Shown: positions 36,582 to 51,964, counted from the first letter of the stretch. The stretch is 64,000 nucleotides of DNA from Aporrectodea caliginosa (GCA_020284085.1 JACEVL010000671.1:358001-422000), one strand, 5' to 3'. Notes: generated by a model not told the origin, from the sequence alone. Made by a program: numbers and translations.

Positions 36582-39500
36582 CTTGCAAAACAATAGACAT
36601 GATGTCATTGCGACGACTTGTTTGTGTCGAACTATTATGTGTAATAATTCATGTAGTTATGTATGCATGTGTTCCATATTTTATGTCTGTATACCCATGC
36701 ATGTATCGTCACGTAACTACTGCCTGTATCCAGCTGCAGGCAGTATTTGCGAGGCGAGTATTCCCTTCTTGTAAAATTTCGTATGAATGTCTCTTGAATA
36801 GGTCTACGCTTTGAATTCGCACCAGAGTTTTTGAGCCATGCTACTCAGATGATTACGGCATCAGCGAATTATAGTTCTGGTTTATTCAATTCGAACGGTT
36901 TAGTATCTACTCGGTATCAGACATGTCAATAGTAATACTAGCGACCTCTTCCAACTAGTTTCACAGCTCCCTCTAGACTGCCTCTTAGCTGCCTGATTCT
37001 TATCCTAATATTCAGGAATATTCTCTCTGACTGTTGCTGATGACTTGTTCTCAAGTTTAACGTCTCTTGGTATGCTCAGATTCTTCTTCGTAGCCCTGGC
37101 TACTCTGCCGCTATAGTCGAGATATCTTCATCTGGTTGGACTTTCGGCCATTCGTCTATGAGTGATACCAGCCGTGACCGCAATTTGCTATCTAACAACG
37201 CTTCCAGTATTTCCATGAGCACGAGATGGACCCCATAATTATAGGATTCTATTCGGTTCCCATATAATAATATGGGTCCTAAATAATGTGGGTATGCTGC
37301 TTGGGTTCGTCAAAACCTGTCCCATTTAACGTGATGGGCTTGTTAACCCATGGGTGGACATGAGCCTAGCAACTTAATCTTTCTATCAAGGCCGTATCTA
37401 GGGGTGTGTTTTCGGTGTTTAAACACCCCCCGAAATTAATAATGTATAATATAGATATTGCATTTACTAACATATACGATGTAAGAACTAAGCGCACTCA
37501 TGTGAACAAGATGATGCAGCTCTACAGTGCTTTGAGAGCTCACAGCGCTCCTCCAAACCCTTATAGACGGTTAACTTGATTGCTTGTCGGCTTGTTCAAG
37601 AACGAGTAAACACCCCCACCCCCCGAAACAAAATCCTGGCTACGGCCTTGCTTTCTATGGTCACTGTATTTAGGTGCTTGAATTCCCTTGGGGTGCTGTG
37701 TCTGGAATTGTTTCAGATAAGCTGCGTTCTTCTCACTTTTATTCTGCTCTTCTTCTGACTGAATCCGTCTTTAATGACGTCGTCGTCTTCTACCTAATTC
37801 CTTTCTTGGTCGGTCAGTGCATCAACCAATACTCATTAGTCTATATTTCAACTTTCGTTACTGAAACAAGCATTGTATTATGTGCATGCACATTGCTAAC
37901 ATACGTGTAGGCCTACATGCAAACACGTCTACTTAATGAACAAACGAAGAAACAACGAACGAATGAATTACGTCGATGGATTGATTTCTTAATTACTGAA
38001 TTAGTGAATCGATTAGGCCTACATTGGCTTGAATTTCAGCCATTCTGGGACCTTGAATATAATTAGCAGGAGTTGAAGGCAAGAATGTACCTGTGTGACG
38101 TGAGTATGATGGTGGTTCCGGCGTTTCTTGTAGCGGCCAGAGTATTCCAGACGTGTCTTCTGGCTTCTGGATCGACGCCCGTTGTCGGTTCATCGAGGAA
38201 GACGACCGTCGGATTTCCCATCAATGCAACGCCCACGCATAACTTACGCTTGTTTCCACCGCTACAAACAACACAACACAACAAGGGTAACTTAGTCAGT
38301 GGTTCTAGTTTTCTGGTGGTGGTTCAAAATGTCGGGAATTAAGAAACTAAATCATCTTATGAGTCGTCAGTTGTTTCGTGTGCAACGTATTGACAACAAT
38401 AGATTTTGACCTGCGTTCGTGCATTTTTGGTAATCTGTAAAGCAATTTTAACCTACAACTCTTTTGACAACTAAAAACTGGGTGAGGTAGCTTGAATGTA
38501 AGATAATATTAATGGTAAAGAAAGGTATAGGCTACAATTAATTCTTTAAAAAAGAGACGCTCGTTCCATGGGCGAGGGGAAAGTGCTTCATCTGGGATGC
38601 AACAATTATTCACACCTCAGTCTCCCCCTACATTCCACCCGGTGCCTGGAGCAGCCGAAAACACCGCAGACCTCAAAAGAAATAAAGAAATATTCTTCAA
38701 TCCCGCCACTAACGAGTTCGTTCAGGTTGCCATCGAATCGTTGGGCCCCATTAAGCGCACAGGCCTCGAGTTCTTGATGGATTTTGGCCCTCCTGGAGAC
38801 AGTGCACCTTTTCTAGCGCTTATATAATATATCCACACTGCGATTCAATGCAGTAGCCTTCAGGGGCACGTTCGCGCAACTCACCGGGGACGACGACCGT
38901 TAGCTCCAGCTTGACAGCACACCCATTGATAGTTTTCAAGAGCCTGGAGAATTTTTCCTACCTCGGCCGAAAAACAAATAATAATTTCGACACTACCTGA
39001 GAGTTCCGGCCAGTTTTGTGGTGAACGGCTTCAGGGTCAGACGTTCAATGAGTCGATCGATGACCTCTTGTCGGACCTTAGCTGGAATTCCGTGTGCGCA
39101 TGCGTACATCCAGAGCGTCTCATGAACAGTCATTTGATCAATGATGGAGTCAAACTGCGGACAATAACCGATCTTCTGACGCACCTGTTCAACGTTGTCT
39201 TTGACGCTTATCCCAGCAACATAGGCGCTTCCGAAGGATGGTCGGATTTCTCCGGTCAGCATCTTGAAGACGGTCGTCTTTCCGGCTCCGTTGACTCCCA
39301 GGAGACCAAAGCATTCCTTCTTGGAGACTCCGATACTCAACTGGTTAACGGCCACAAAGTTTCCATAGAGCTTCGTCAGATCCTGGGTAATGACTGTGTT
39401 CGTCTTGACGAGTTCCTGTATCGGAGTCGAACGGATGCGGTGTCGCTCGCTGACTACATCGGTGTCTTCGCTGATCTTTCCATCTCCATCAGCAGCATCC

Positions 39501-41681
39501 ATCTCAGCGAGCATGGCTTGATTCACTCGGTTCGGTTTGATGGCGTTGAACAGGCGTCCAAATAGGTCAGTTTCGACGATGGTGAGAAGGAGAACGAAGA
39601 CGATGCCTTGAAGGAACAAGAAGATTATTGGAATACCTACACCCGGTGACTTCAACGACAGGTAGTTGCCAACCATTTCGATGCAGTATTCGCCGCAGTT
39701 GCCTAAAACAAAATCGCAGTCGTGATATTTATAAACATAAAGCAACAATTATTAGGGGAGCAAAGTGGATCAAAGACAAAAACAGTTTCTACTTACGACT
39801 TTAACGACTTTAACGGTTGTTCTTCAGCTATTTCGACTTAATATGTACTCACCGTAGCCTGCTTTTGCTTTCCCTGACCTATCAGCTTTCTTGGCTGCGA
39901 TTTCACTCGAAGCGACCTTCGACTGATGTCTTCGACGTCATGTCAACGGCGTTATAGAAGTCACTAGGTTTGATTGGATTGAATTAGATTAGATTAGAAC
40001 TAAGTTATATTGCATATTGCATTAGAACTTATTTGAATTTTACACTCGCAAATTTCTTTAGTTTCACCAGAGGGTGAAAATCGTGAAAACAAAATCGCAG
40101 TCGTGATATTTATAAACATAAAGCAACAATTAATAAATTATAGCAGGCAAGGCAAGTGGGCCTTCGAAATCTTTTGCTCCAAACAGCAACTTTCATTGGA
40201 CCATAATAATTATCGTAGCATCAATGGCAGTTATGGGTGTAGGGTGGAATGCAGTGAAAGGCGTTAGAAATATTTAGTTCCAAGTACATAATTATATAAA
40301 TACATACATACACGAATATATTTATACATAAAATACACAGATCGACGCATTTACACAAGCAGACATTTATACAGTATGCACATAGGCCTATGCATACGTT
40401 TTACGTATGTGCACACATAAGTAGGCATATACATACACACATACATACATTCATGCATGCATACATACATGCATAAATACATACATACATACATACACAA
40501 TACATAAACCTACCGCAGAATTTATAATGCGCTACATGTTTTTCTTCTTTTCACAATTCTTTCCATAGCCCGCTGCAATTAAACACCCATATTGTATCCC
40601 GTATACCAACGACTTATGGCGGCTTTTAAATAGCCTACTCCACTCAAATTTTACCTGGACAACAAGGATTGGGCTGACCAAGCAGTTTCATAGATGCGCA
40701 GAAATCGACAAGTTTCTTTCCTGGTACCATTAGACTGCAGGCTTTATGACCGTTGTGGTTTTTGTAGATGTCCTGCAGAGCCACGTTGAAGCAGTAATTA
40801 GGAAATATGGCGTAGAATATCCACCTCACCGTTTTCCAGGTACGTGGATATGTTAGCAGTTGCAATATTATGACAACGACCGGCGCAAGTGTCCCTTCAA
40901 AACGAACACAGTCAAACTGTTGCCTCTGCCTGGTTTCGTTATATTATTTTAGCAAGAAATCTGGCCTCAACTCGGCTGCATATTCCTTAATCTAATACCC
41001 TATCGCAGCTCTTTATTTCAGTGCAGTATCATGCTTATAAAATCAACAATTGGACCGGACGAGTCTTAAATTACTTAAAATATCTTTGCAGATCATGTAA
41101 CTGCATAATATCAGCGACTTCCTTGAATATATAGCCTAAGGATTAATGAGTTACGGTGGATTTCTTACCTGTAACGACATTGATAACGGAAAGCCAGACA
41201 AATCCGACGGAGGCTTCTTCAAAGAGTAAGGAAAATAGATAGGTAAAGAACAACATGGACCAACCATAGAGCAGCAAATCCAATAAGACAAAGCTGAAAT
41301 AATTAGATCACTCAAATTAAACAACCGTTCGATAATTATTTTTCGATTTTCAGAATGTCTACAAAATCATATTTAATTGCTTATTATTCATCAGCTCAGA
41401 CGTCCGAAGTTCAATCTCTCCAGAAGAGTTATTTTAAATGTGTTTAACATTAGTAGCCCATTCAGCTATTAAATGTACACTGTGACGGTGAGGACATCGT
41501 GACGAATAACAGGATAAGCCACGTCTAGCCCTCCTGTACAGCAGCTACATGTAACAGAGTAAAATCGACCACGCTACATATAATTATGTTGCTGCCCTCG
41601 AACTTAGCCTAATTTCACCATCATCGTCACGTCATCATCATCATCATCACCATCATCATCGTCGTCGTCGTCATCTTCATC

Positions 41682-41727
<46 letters not shown>

Positions 41728-44700
41728 ACTTCATCATCATCATCAACTTCATCATCATAATCATAAATTACAACATCTTTCTTATTCTTTCTCCTCCTCT
41801 CCTTCTTCTTCGTCATCTTCTTCTCCTCTTTCCCGTAATACTAGCTCTTTTCTTTCTTCTCTCCTCGTTCTCTTCCTACAGCTTCTTCTCGTTCTTGTTC
41901 TTTTCCTTCTAGTCATTGTTCTCTTCTTTTCACATTACATCCATTCTTTTCATAGTCAGATTGAGAGCAAAATGAAAGAGATTTTAAGCACGATGGCTGG
42001 CTGAACACAGTATACCCACCCAGCATGTTGCCAGTAACCGTCAATGTGAAAGCTCAGGATAATGACGATGATCAAGATACACGGAACGAGGTAGTTGACG
42101 TAATCCCAAATGAATGTTGCCACCCAGAAATTATTCAGTCTGACTCCGCTCACGAGTTGACTGTGCTTGGCTCCAGATTTTCGTTCTTTGATCAGAAAGA
42201 CCAGGAAAGTGGGGAAGAGGAAGGCCATTCCGAAAGATATGCAGTAGGTGAAACCGAACCCTCGAACGCTCTCGTCACGGACGCTATCTAAGGCCTGTTT
42301 CGTGGAGTTATAGGGAAGTGGGTGGTTGATGGTTTCAATCTGGTACTTGCTGTCGCCAAAGCATTTCATCAGAGTGTTTCCCAAGAACGATAAGGAGATG
42401 GCGATCGTGTGGTAGGCTTCGTTGTTGAAAAATCCTGTAATGGTCAAGTTTCCGTCAGAGTCTTCTTCTATGGTAGCGCCGATCTCGTAGTTCCAGATGT
42501 ACTGGTCTTTGTGATCTTTCCCAATCTGTAGCAGGTAGGCATCCATTGTGGTATTTCCTGATTGAGCGTTGATGTCTAGAGGTTGGCTCTGCCTAGAAAT
42601 ACTCTCATTGTAGCAAGATGCCAGTGTCTGGGTGTTCGCGGTTGGAGGTTGAACGTTGTATGGAGTTATTGGCTTTGTAAAATGAGTTAGATTAAGGTTC
42701 AGAGGCGGCGATTGGCGAACGTTTGACGGTTTCAAAAGAACGCAGCAGGCAAGTAAGGTGAAAACGACTGGAATCAGAATCTGCATCAGTGTGACTACCC
42801 AGTTCCGTACGGAATGAATTGCTCGCTTGTACATCATTGCGCGCAGCTGCATGCACTGGCGTGTGAGACCGGTCTCCTTAACGTATATCTCATCAACAGC
42901 TGAAATTCAGTATCATATTTCTAATGTTAGCCTCCTCAACAGCAACATTTAACTCTGGCCAACCACAGTAGGTTAACTTAGCAACATTACATGACTCCAG
43001 ACCGATCGTTATTCAACCAGGTGACTTGTGTTTCATTTTCTGGTCAAACCTAAAACTAGTTCCTCGGGTTGCCAGGTATCCGGTAATGAACCGGACAGTC
43101 TTGTATTTGGACAGTCAGATATTTCACACGTTACCCCGGACATGGTGGTGTCCGGTAAATAATTATTGTTAACAATATGCGCTGAAATAAATCATTCTCG
43201 GAGGACGATCTGGACATCATATATATCTATTTCAAGTTCCGAATTTCGTAACAATTACATTTACAAGTATCTTATTAAATTGTTAAGACCCTGTATTTGT
43301 ACGTATGTACAGTTTATGTAATACGTACACGTGTATCTATCTATGATTTAGGTAGGTATATAGATATGTTTCTGGGATTTGTATTCATGTAAGTAGGTAT
43401 GAACTCTGAAAGTGAAAATACGACGCTTTAGCCATCTACGATTCAAGCGAACAGGTTTGTCTATTGAAATATCTTTCCATTACTTGGCAAACAAGCAGAC
43501 AGCCGACCGATTGCATGATGGGGACTGACTGATTGACGTACTGAAATGAAACAAGAGAGAACTGACGTAACGTTTTTCCGAAGATATCTGGTTTGAATGC
43601 ATTGCTCGTCTCTTGTCCGCCTCCAGGTTTAGACGGATCCTTCACTCTGCGTTAAAACAAACAGGGTTAGACGTCACATTAGCCTACCATTTCTGTTTTG
43701 ATTTGTTTGCCTAACGTTCTTGCTTTCGACCGCCTTGACTACAGCAATTCTAGTCTTACTGGCATTTAAAAAACTAACGCTAACTCGACCAAGCTTCAAA
43801 GAGTCCAAAAGAATCAAAAGTACTTCAACCGTATAGTATAATAGCTGCTCATAGGAATGCGAATAATTTAGAAGATTGTTAAAACGTATAAAAATTATAA
43901 GACTACGTTTGAGGTTACTGCGCTACCGTCATCGCGTGGTGATCGCAAGGCTTTTCTCCACTTGACCAGGAATACTGACGGTCCTGATTTGTTACCGCCA
44001 TTTCCTCCGCCGGCAATAGACTCTGGAGCTTTATTCCGTTTGATACAAAACTACCAGGAAGAGGCACTATATAAATTTCTGATTAGCCTACAATAATGAT
44101 TACAGTCACTCTGCAGAATCTGCGTCTGCCTTCAGATTTCGTCTTAAAGCCTCATATTTTCCTACATATGCCGTTTCTGAGTCTTCTCATTTATTTCTTG
44201 ACTTTGACTGGACTTTCCATGGATTTGGTATGCACACCGATATTGATATGACACTAAATATGACATAATACAATTGATACTATAGCTTTATTACAGCTGC
44301 GCTATTGATCTTCTCCAATTATTCTCACTCACTTGAGAAAGACTTCTTCCATTGTTGTGATCGAGACTCCGAAACTTTCGATGCCGAGTGTTATGCGATC
44401 TGTCTCAAGCGTCTTGAAGAGTCCCTCAAATTTTGAGGCTTGATTACTCGGCAGAACAAACATAACCTCCGCAGCCTCGTTGCTCACGATGTGGGCCATC
44501 GGAATTTGAGACGTTATAGCAACACGCAGACGTTCCACATCACACGTGGACGTCTTCACTATCGTCATCTGATATCCAACGCCTACAGAAATAGTTCATT
44601 ATTAGTAATATGCAACAGAATAAAAGATTATGATATTATACAATATAGTCCAGGCAATCTAGCTCAAATATACCGTCAACCTGGGCAAAATTGCTTCAGA

Positions 44701-47700
44701 AGCTTTTTTAACGGTTTCCTGCTCAGTTTCCATTGCTGAATAACATATCCAAAATCCGCCAAAATCCGACCACGGGGTCACCGTCAAAAAGTGCATTTTA
44801 TCCAAGATGGCGGCCAATAATGGCGCCAACACAGAAAACAGCATATATAAGGTCATAGGTAAGCTACAATGACAAATGAAGTGTCAAACTTAACATTATC
44901 AAGGTCAAGGAATCGATTTATGGTAGTGGCAATAGTGTCGGAATGTTACTATCCAAGATGGCGGCCAATATGGCCGCCAAAACCCAAAATATGTATAAAT
45001 CAGGTTAGAGGTAAGCTACAATAACAAATGAAGTGTCCAATATAATATTTTCAAGGTCGAGAAATCGATTTATCGTAGTGGCAATAGTATTGGAATGTTA
45101 CTATCCAAGATGACGGCCAATATGGCCGCCATAACAGAAAAATATCCATATATCAGGTCATATGTTAGCTACAATAACAAATGAAGTGTCGAATATAATA
45201 TTTTCAAGGTCAAGAAATCGATTTATCGTAGTGGCAATAGTGTCGGATTGTTACTATCCAAGATGGCGGCCAATATGGCCGCCCTAACAGAAAAATATCC
45301 ATATATCAGGTCAGAGGTAAGCTACAATAACAAATGAAGTGTCGAATATAATATTTTCAAGGTCAAGAAATCGATTTATCGTAGTGGCAATAGTGTCGGA
45401 TTGTTACTATCCAAGATGGCGGCCAATATGGCCGCCAACACACAAAAACATTTATATTTCTTGAAAAGTATTTCTAGCGCCACAACAGCAGAGGCACATC
45501 CTATAAAGCTTTGATTCTGAAGATCTTTTCATGATTTCTTGGATTGTGGCATTCCCGCACAATTGCCACTTCATTTATCATTGTGGATTACCTATTCATT
45601 CATTTATTTAAGGAATTTGAGATTGCGCCCCTTCAAGAGAGTTACTCAGAGACGTTCCCAGCCCAGCTGCGGCACTATTAATTTAGCAACTTATTAAATG
45701 CAATCGCACTACCCCTAGGCAGTAGACGAATCTCTAATGGGAGACCATTCCAAATGGAAGGCCAACTATTGAGAAGGCACGGTGCTGCGCACGGCTCCCT
45801 AATTGAGGAGCGAGCATGAGGGACTAGAGTTCTTCCCCAGCAAAAGATCGGATGACTCGACAGCCAGCTGTATCCCAGAGCGGACGACAAAGATCACGCA
45901 GGTATAGGCCGACGCACAGCCAAGTATGCATCGCCAGACCAAAACAGCAACCCCGTTAGAGATGCGTTGTGGGACAGAGAGCGAGTACAATACATCCCAC
46001 ATATAATACAGAAACAGTCCCGAGCATAATTATTTGGGGAAACCTCTGTAAGACGAGCAGCTGAACGGAGGAACCGGTCAAGGCGCCCAATTAGTTTAAG
46101 TGGCTCCATCGCAGACCCACCAGGATCAAACTGCAGTGATCCAATATGCTAGTAACAAAAGCATGGATAAGGATCACAGCAGAGTCATGGGATAGGGAGC
46201 GAGAAATAGCCCGCAATTGACGTAGCTGATAATAGCAGCTATACCTACGGGTGACCTGGTATATGTGCTGACAAAAACTAAGTTCTTAATCCAGAGTTAC
46301 CCTTAAGTCCCGGACCGAATCCAGGAAGGGGACTTGCGAAAATGTTTCCGCCACTGCAGGCACTGGCCAATGCTCGCCAGCCGGCTACCACCACCGAACC
46401 AAATGAATTTGAGTGTTAGAGGCGTTTAGAAGCAGGCGATTGGATGCTAACCAAGTGGAAAGGGCATCCATGGCTTAGCACATCTGCTTAACAGCAATCC
46501 ACCACGCAATCGGGGCTGTAACGGATGTAGGTCTGCACATCACCATCATAATTATAGCTGGTGCAGAAGCCCACATGACGCCAGCAAGATCCCAATACCA
46601 GACGTTTAGATAACATAAAGCATTGGGCCCAGCACCGAACCTGTGGAACACCAAAAGGGGCAAGAACCCAGCTGGACCTAGAGGAGCCAAAGACTATACA
46701 TTAGTGCGCTCTGACAGGAGGAAGAGAAGCCACTCTAGAGGTTTGTCTGTCAGCCCAAAAGAAGCAGAAAGGCGTTGAATGAGTACATGATGGTGAAGAG
46801 AGTCAAAAGCTGAGCTGACTGACATCGAAGATGGTCAAGAGATATATATATATATATTTGTCCGACATCCATGGCGCCATAGAGGTCAGACAGGACGCGG
46901 TCTAGTAGGGTCTCCATAGAGTGATTCTTCCTAAAGCCAGACTACTTGGAGTCAGCAAACCATTTATATATAGATAAACAATAGCAACAATACATTCCAG
47001 AACTTTAGAAAAGAAATGTCACATTTGCAATCAGGCGGTAATTTGCTTAATCACTTGAATCCAGCCCATCCCATAAAGACTGGGTACAGGATCGAGCTCG
47101 CACGTTTTTGGCGCGGACGTTAAAATGAACACTCGTGTCCTCGCTAAGAGTCGAAAGGCGACCATTTGTAGGCGGATAGTCCGGCGGGAAGCAGAGGAGG
47201 TTGCCTGATGGATGGAAGAAATCGTGGATGCTAGTTTCTTCAGAAACACGTCGACAGTAAAAAGCGGCGGAGTCTGTGACCGTTGACAGTCGGCCACGAA
47301 GGTCACTGAAGATTGTCCAGAGCTTTTTGGCTCACCCGATCGTCGGCCGAAGGATTGCATGTTTCGGACAAAGCGGATCCGGGTGGTCTGATCTTTCAGA
47401 GATCGCGTTCGTCTGTAAACCCTCTTCAGGTGCCGGGCTTGACGCCTAATGGTTCAGCATTAAATCACGGCGAGAGGGCGCAGTGATGAATCTTGACTGA
47501 GCGTGCTGGGAGAAATGTGTCTAGTGACTCAGTTATGTCAGTTATCACAGCCTCGTGGAGTCAAACAGCTCAAAGTCAGTCCGCTTAAAGTTTTCGTCAG
47601 TGTCGTTGGGAAGATGATGGTTCCGAAGAGCATTTCCAAAGGGCCCCCAATCCAGACTTGATGAGCTGAGATATACCTATATTTGTGTGTTGGCGGCCAT

Positions 47701-50700
47701 ATTGGCCGCCATCTTGGATAGTAACAATCCGACACTATTGCCACTACGATAAATCGATTTCTTGACCTTGAAAATATTATATTCGACACTTCATTTGTTA
47801 TTGTAGCTTACCTCTGACCTGATATATGGATATTTTTCTGTTAGGGCGGCCATATTGGCCGCCATCTTGGATAGTAACATTCCGACACTATTGCCACTCT
47901 GATAAATCGATTCCTTTACCTTGATAATATTAAATTTGAAACTTTATTTGTTATTGTAGCTAACATATGACCTGATATATGGATATTTTTCTGTTATGGC
48001 GGCCATATTGGCCGCCATATTGGATAGTAACATTCCGATACTATTGCCACTACGATAAATCGATTTCTCGACCTTGAAAATATTATAATGGACACTTCAT
48101 TTGTTATTGTAGCTTACCTCTAACCTGATTTATACATATTTTGGGTTTTGGCGGCCATATTGGCCGCCATCTTGGATAGTAACATTCCGACACTATTGCC
48201 ACTACCATAAATCGATTCCTTGACCTTGATAATGTTAAGTTTGACACTTCATTTGTCATTGTAGCTTACCTATGACCTTATATATGCTGTTTTCTGTGTT
48301 GGCGCCATTATTGGCCGCCATCTTGGATAAAATGCACTTTTTGACGGTGACCCCGTGGTCGGATTTTGGCGGATTTTGGATATGTTATTCAGCAATGGAA
48401 ACTGAGCAGGAAACCGTTAAAAAAGCTTCTGAAGCAATTTTGCCCAGGTCCAACTGTATATTGCCTGGACTAATATTATATGACGTGATATGATGTTCTA
48501 CGGCGCCTAAAAGATCAATCAATTAACCAACAAGTACCAGAAGCCAGGAGCAACTTGCAATATTAGGCCTACTGCTACTCAACTGAATTCACATTATGCA
48601 GCAATCTCTACCGATTCTGATTACGTGGTCCCTCCTCTCAAACAAAAGGTCAACCCCAACACTCCTCACTTCGCAGAGAGTGCCGTATTCAACACCCTCG
48701 ATCCACTCCAATGCACAGCCGAGGGACAGGATTGTCTTCTAATCTTCTCGCACCGGTTATCTCCCCTATCCTGACCCAGTGACCCATCTCTTCAACAAAT
48801 CTCCAACACTCGCCCACATACCACGTCAGTGGAAAACGGAAATAATCAACCCAGTACCCAAGGTGTCTGGCTCATCAAAACAGGCTGAGCATCGTCGCGT
48901 CTCAGCCGTACCGATGTTATCAGTTATCACGGATTGTTGAACGCGTCATGGTACATGCTCATCCCCTCATGACAAGGTCTCATGACTTTACTCTGCCAGC
49001 AAAGGATAACCGCAATTTTATCCCCAGAATCCTATATCGACAATCAGTAAAATCTGGCCAACAAGCTTTATGATAAAAAAAACGACGATTTAAAGACATT
49101 TTCGGTTTAGTTGTAGTCTGTTCCCAGTTCCCAACTGGTTTTTCTATTAGACGAATATAATTATAACAATCTATACCTAGCCTTCAACACATCTCCAATT
49201 GCCGAGATGCTCGAGTATCAATATGCATTCAGGCCAACGGACTCCACAGCAGCAGCAGCAGCCATCGTAACGCTACTGCGACCCTTTCTAACAACAAACG
49301 GCCGTGGTTGTTAAATCGATGGATTTCTCAAGAGCATTCGACACGGTCCGCCATTCTTCGCTGATCAATAGAATCGGGACTCTTGACAGTATATACACTG
49401 ACCAGGCATTCAACTGGCTCATCAACTAATCTGGGAAAGTCTACGCGTCACTGAGCACATTGATGGCACATCTGAGGCTGCGTCCATAAATGCCAGCATC
49501 GTCCAGGAATCAGTCAGAGGTCCAGCGTCCTATGTCGTGGGCGCATCGGGCCTTCACCCAATACAAGGCTTTAACTTCCAGTGGTCACCATCACTTCATG
49601 ACGCAAAGTTAAGCCCGTTATGACATCAATTGATAGGCGACTAACGGCAGCTGAGAATCTCTTACCGTATTTGTTTTTGAGGAACATGGGCGTCCCGTAG
49701 CACTGTATTTCTCCGTTGGACATGATGGCTATGCGGTCTCCCAGTAGATCGGCTTCATCCATGTAGTGTGTCGATAGAATCATCGTCCGACCCTTTCTCT
49801 GGCTCTGTAGAATGTCCCATGTCTGTCTGCGTGCCTCTGGGTCCATGCCAGACGTCGGCTCATCCAGAATCACGAACTGTAATATTTATTAACACAGGAA
49901 ATCATTTTATTGATGGCTAAAATGACAATTATAGACACGAATTCAAAGCGGTCAGCCTGGAAAGTGAATGGAGTTGGAAGCAAAACTAAACAAAGAATGT
50001 TACGTTGCTGACTGACCGAAAAAGATGACCACAATTTCATCTCTAGACTCTAGGGTTCTATATCGGACTATCCGGGCTGTCTAGCATTAACTCTCAATTT
50101 AGCTATTGGCATGAACTTATAGTTTTAATTTCAATCGCCTACTTTTCTTTATTCCTTGTACACAAGTTGCGGTATGTCAACTTAGTATCTTAATAAACGA
50201 AATCTACTACTGTACTTTGTAATAATTTATATAATGTTAATGTTTTCATATATTATATTTTTCATTTATTTATAATAATATAGTCAACTATGAACCAATT
50301 ATTTCAGCTAGTTTCTGAAGTGAGAACTCAATGGGTGTCTTCGATCTCATAGCAGGACATTACACCACCTTTACAATATCAGCTGAGGCCTTTTCAGTTT
50401 GTTAAATAGAGTCATGAGATGGTTAAATGCGGCGTGTATGTATTGGCATGTTACTGTTTACCTTGGATCCGGCAATGAGCGCAATTCCGACGCTGAGCTT
50501 TCTTTTCTGTCCGCCAGAGAGCGTTTTCGCTTCTTCGTTGATTTTCTCTTCCATGTGCAAAACCTTGATCATTTCTGCCACATCCTGCTCGGCCCTTTCA
50601 AACGGACATCCTTTCAACTAGTGTCAACAACCACATCTGTTCCAGTAAAACTCTGAAGTCTAACAACTGATGCTTGTCATAGTATTTGTATATTGATGCA

Positions 50701-51885
50701 AATGCAGAAATAGCTGTATTTCAACCATTTTCCTAAATAACTGAGAATGCGATTGATTACGGTGATCGTGAAGGGATTTTTACATTTCAGCAGTTGAATA
50801 GGAAGGGAAAAGATAGACAGGCAACAGCAAAATATAGCAAAGACTGAACCAGTTGGGTAGTTTTGCACCCAAGTAAATGCTTTCAGCATGGAGCGGTCTG
50901 AATCAAGTGGGTATTCATTTCTTCCAAAGCAAATCCCACTCTGCACTGCAGCAACTATTGCAGCGTCAAACACTTGAAAAGAGTGACGAAAAATACAGCC
51001 CGTAAAAACAAAGTTTTTTACTATATCCATCTAGTATCCTATAACGTGTACTCTGAAAATAGTCCGCGTTAATTTTACGTCATAGCGTGCGTTTAATCAG
51101 GCAGCGCGCCCGTTTTTGTTGCGGCCAATGGCAACGCTGCGTATCGGAAAAGTTGAGTCCCCGATTCGAAAAGTTTAGTCCCCGATTCTATAAGCTTGCC
51201 TTTTGGGGGAGCTGAAATTTTTATAGAATGAAGTGTCTGCGAGGGCGAGTCTATCTGCAAAGTTTCATGACGATTTAATGATTGTAAGTGATCGAATTAG
51301 TCGTCGCAAGATTTGACTTTTTAGCCTGTGGCTCAAACATTCAAGATTTCCGTAAGTTAAACTAGATGGATAATAAAATAATCATTATTTACGACTTTAA
51401 TGTGTTTTATATCATGCAGACAGTTACAGTTAAACGCAATCAGGCTATGAGGCATTTTTGCTTTTTAATCTATATACGGGTGACCTTCGTGATTAACTAT
51501 GAAGCATTCTTAAGATGTTGGCATGAGATCAGAATATGGTTACTACTAACAATGGCGAAGAAGCGAAGGTGTTCTCTGACGGTTAGTTCATCAAAGAGTA
51601 TGTCGTGCTGTGGACAGAGGCCGAGACTTCGTCGAATTTTATTCATGTCAACTAATATATTCAATCCGTTTATATAGGCTGTTCCTTTCGACGGTGCCAG
51701 AAATCCTGAAAAGTAAAAATTTATCTGAGATACTCCTGATCAACAAACCAGTGATACATGTTATGTAGTTATCCTATCCACTGTTATTATTGATTCATAT
51801 TTCTCGTCGTTATTATTTATTGACGATATCTAAAACCGATAGAGATGATGAACTACAAATAAAGGGCGATGTTGGTATAGTTTTC

Positions 51886-51964
<79 letters not shown>

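Noticed and set aside
39068..39565. 165-codon plus-strand ORF
   Set aside because: Antisense to the ABCA NBD2 exon with intact Walker A and Q-loop motifs.
41604..41816. Poly-Asp minus-strand ORF
   Set aside because: Produced by an ATC microsatellite in an ABCA intron.
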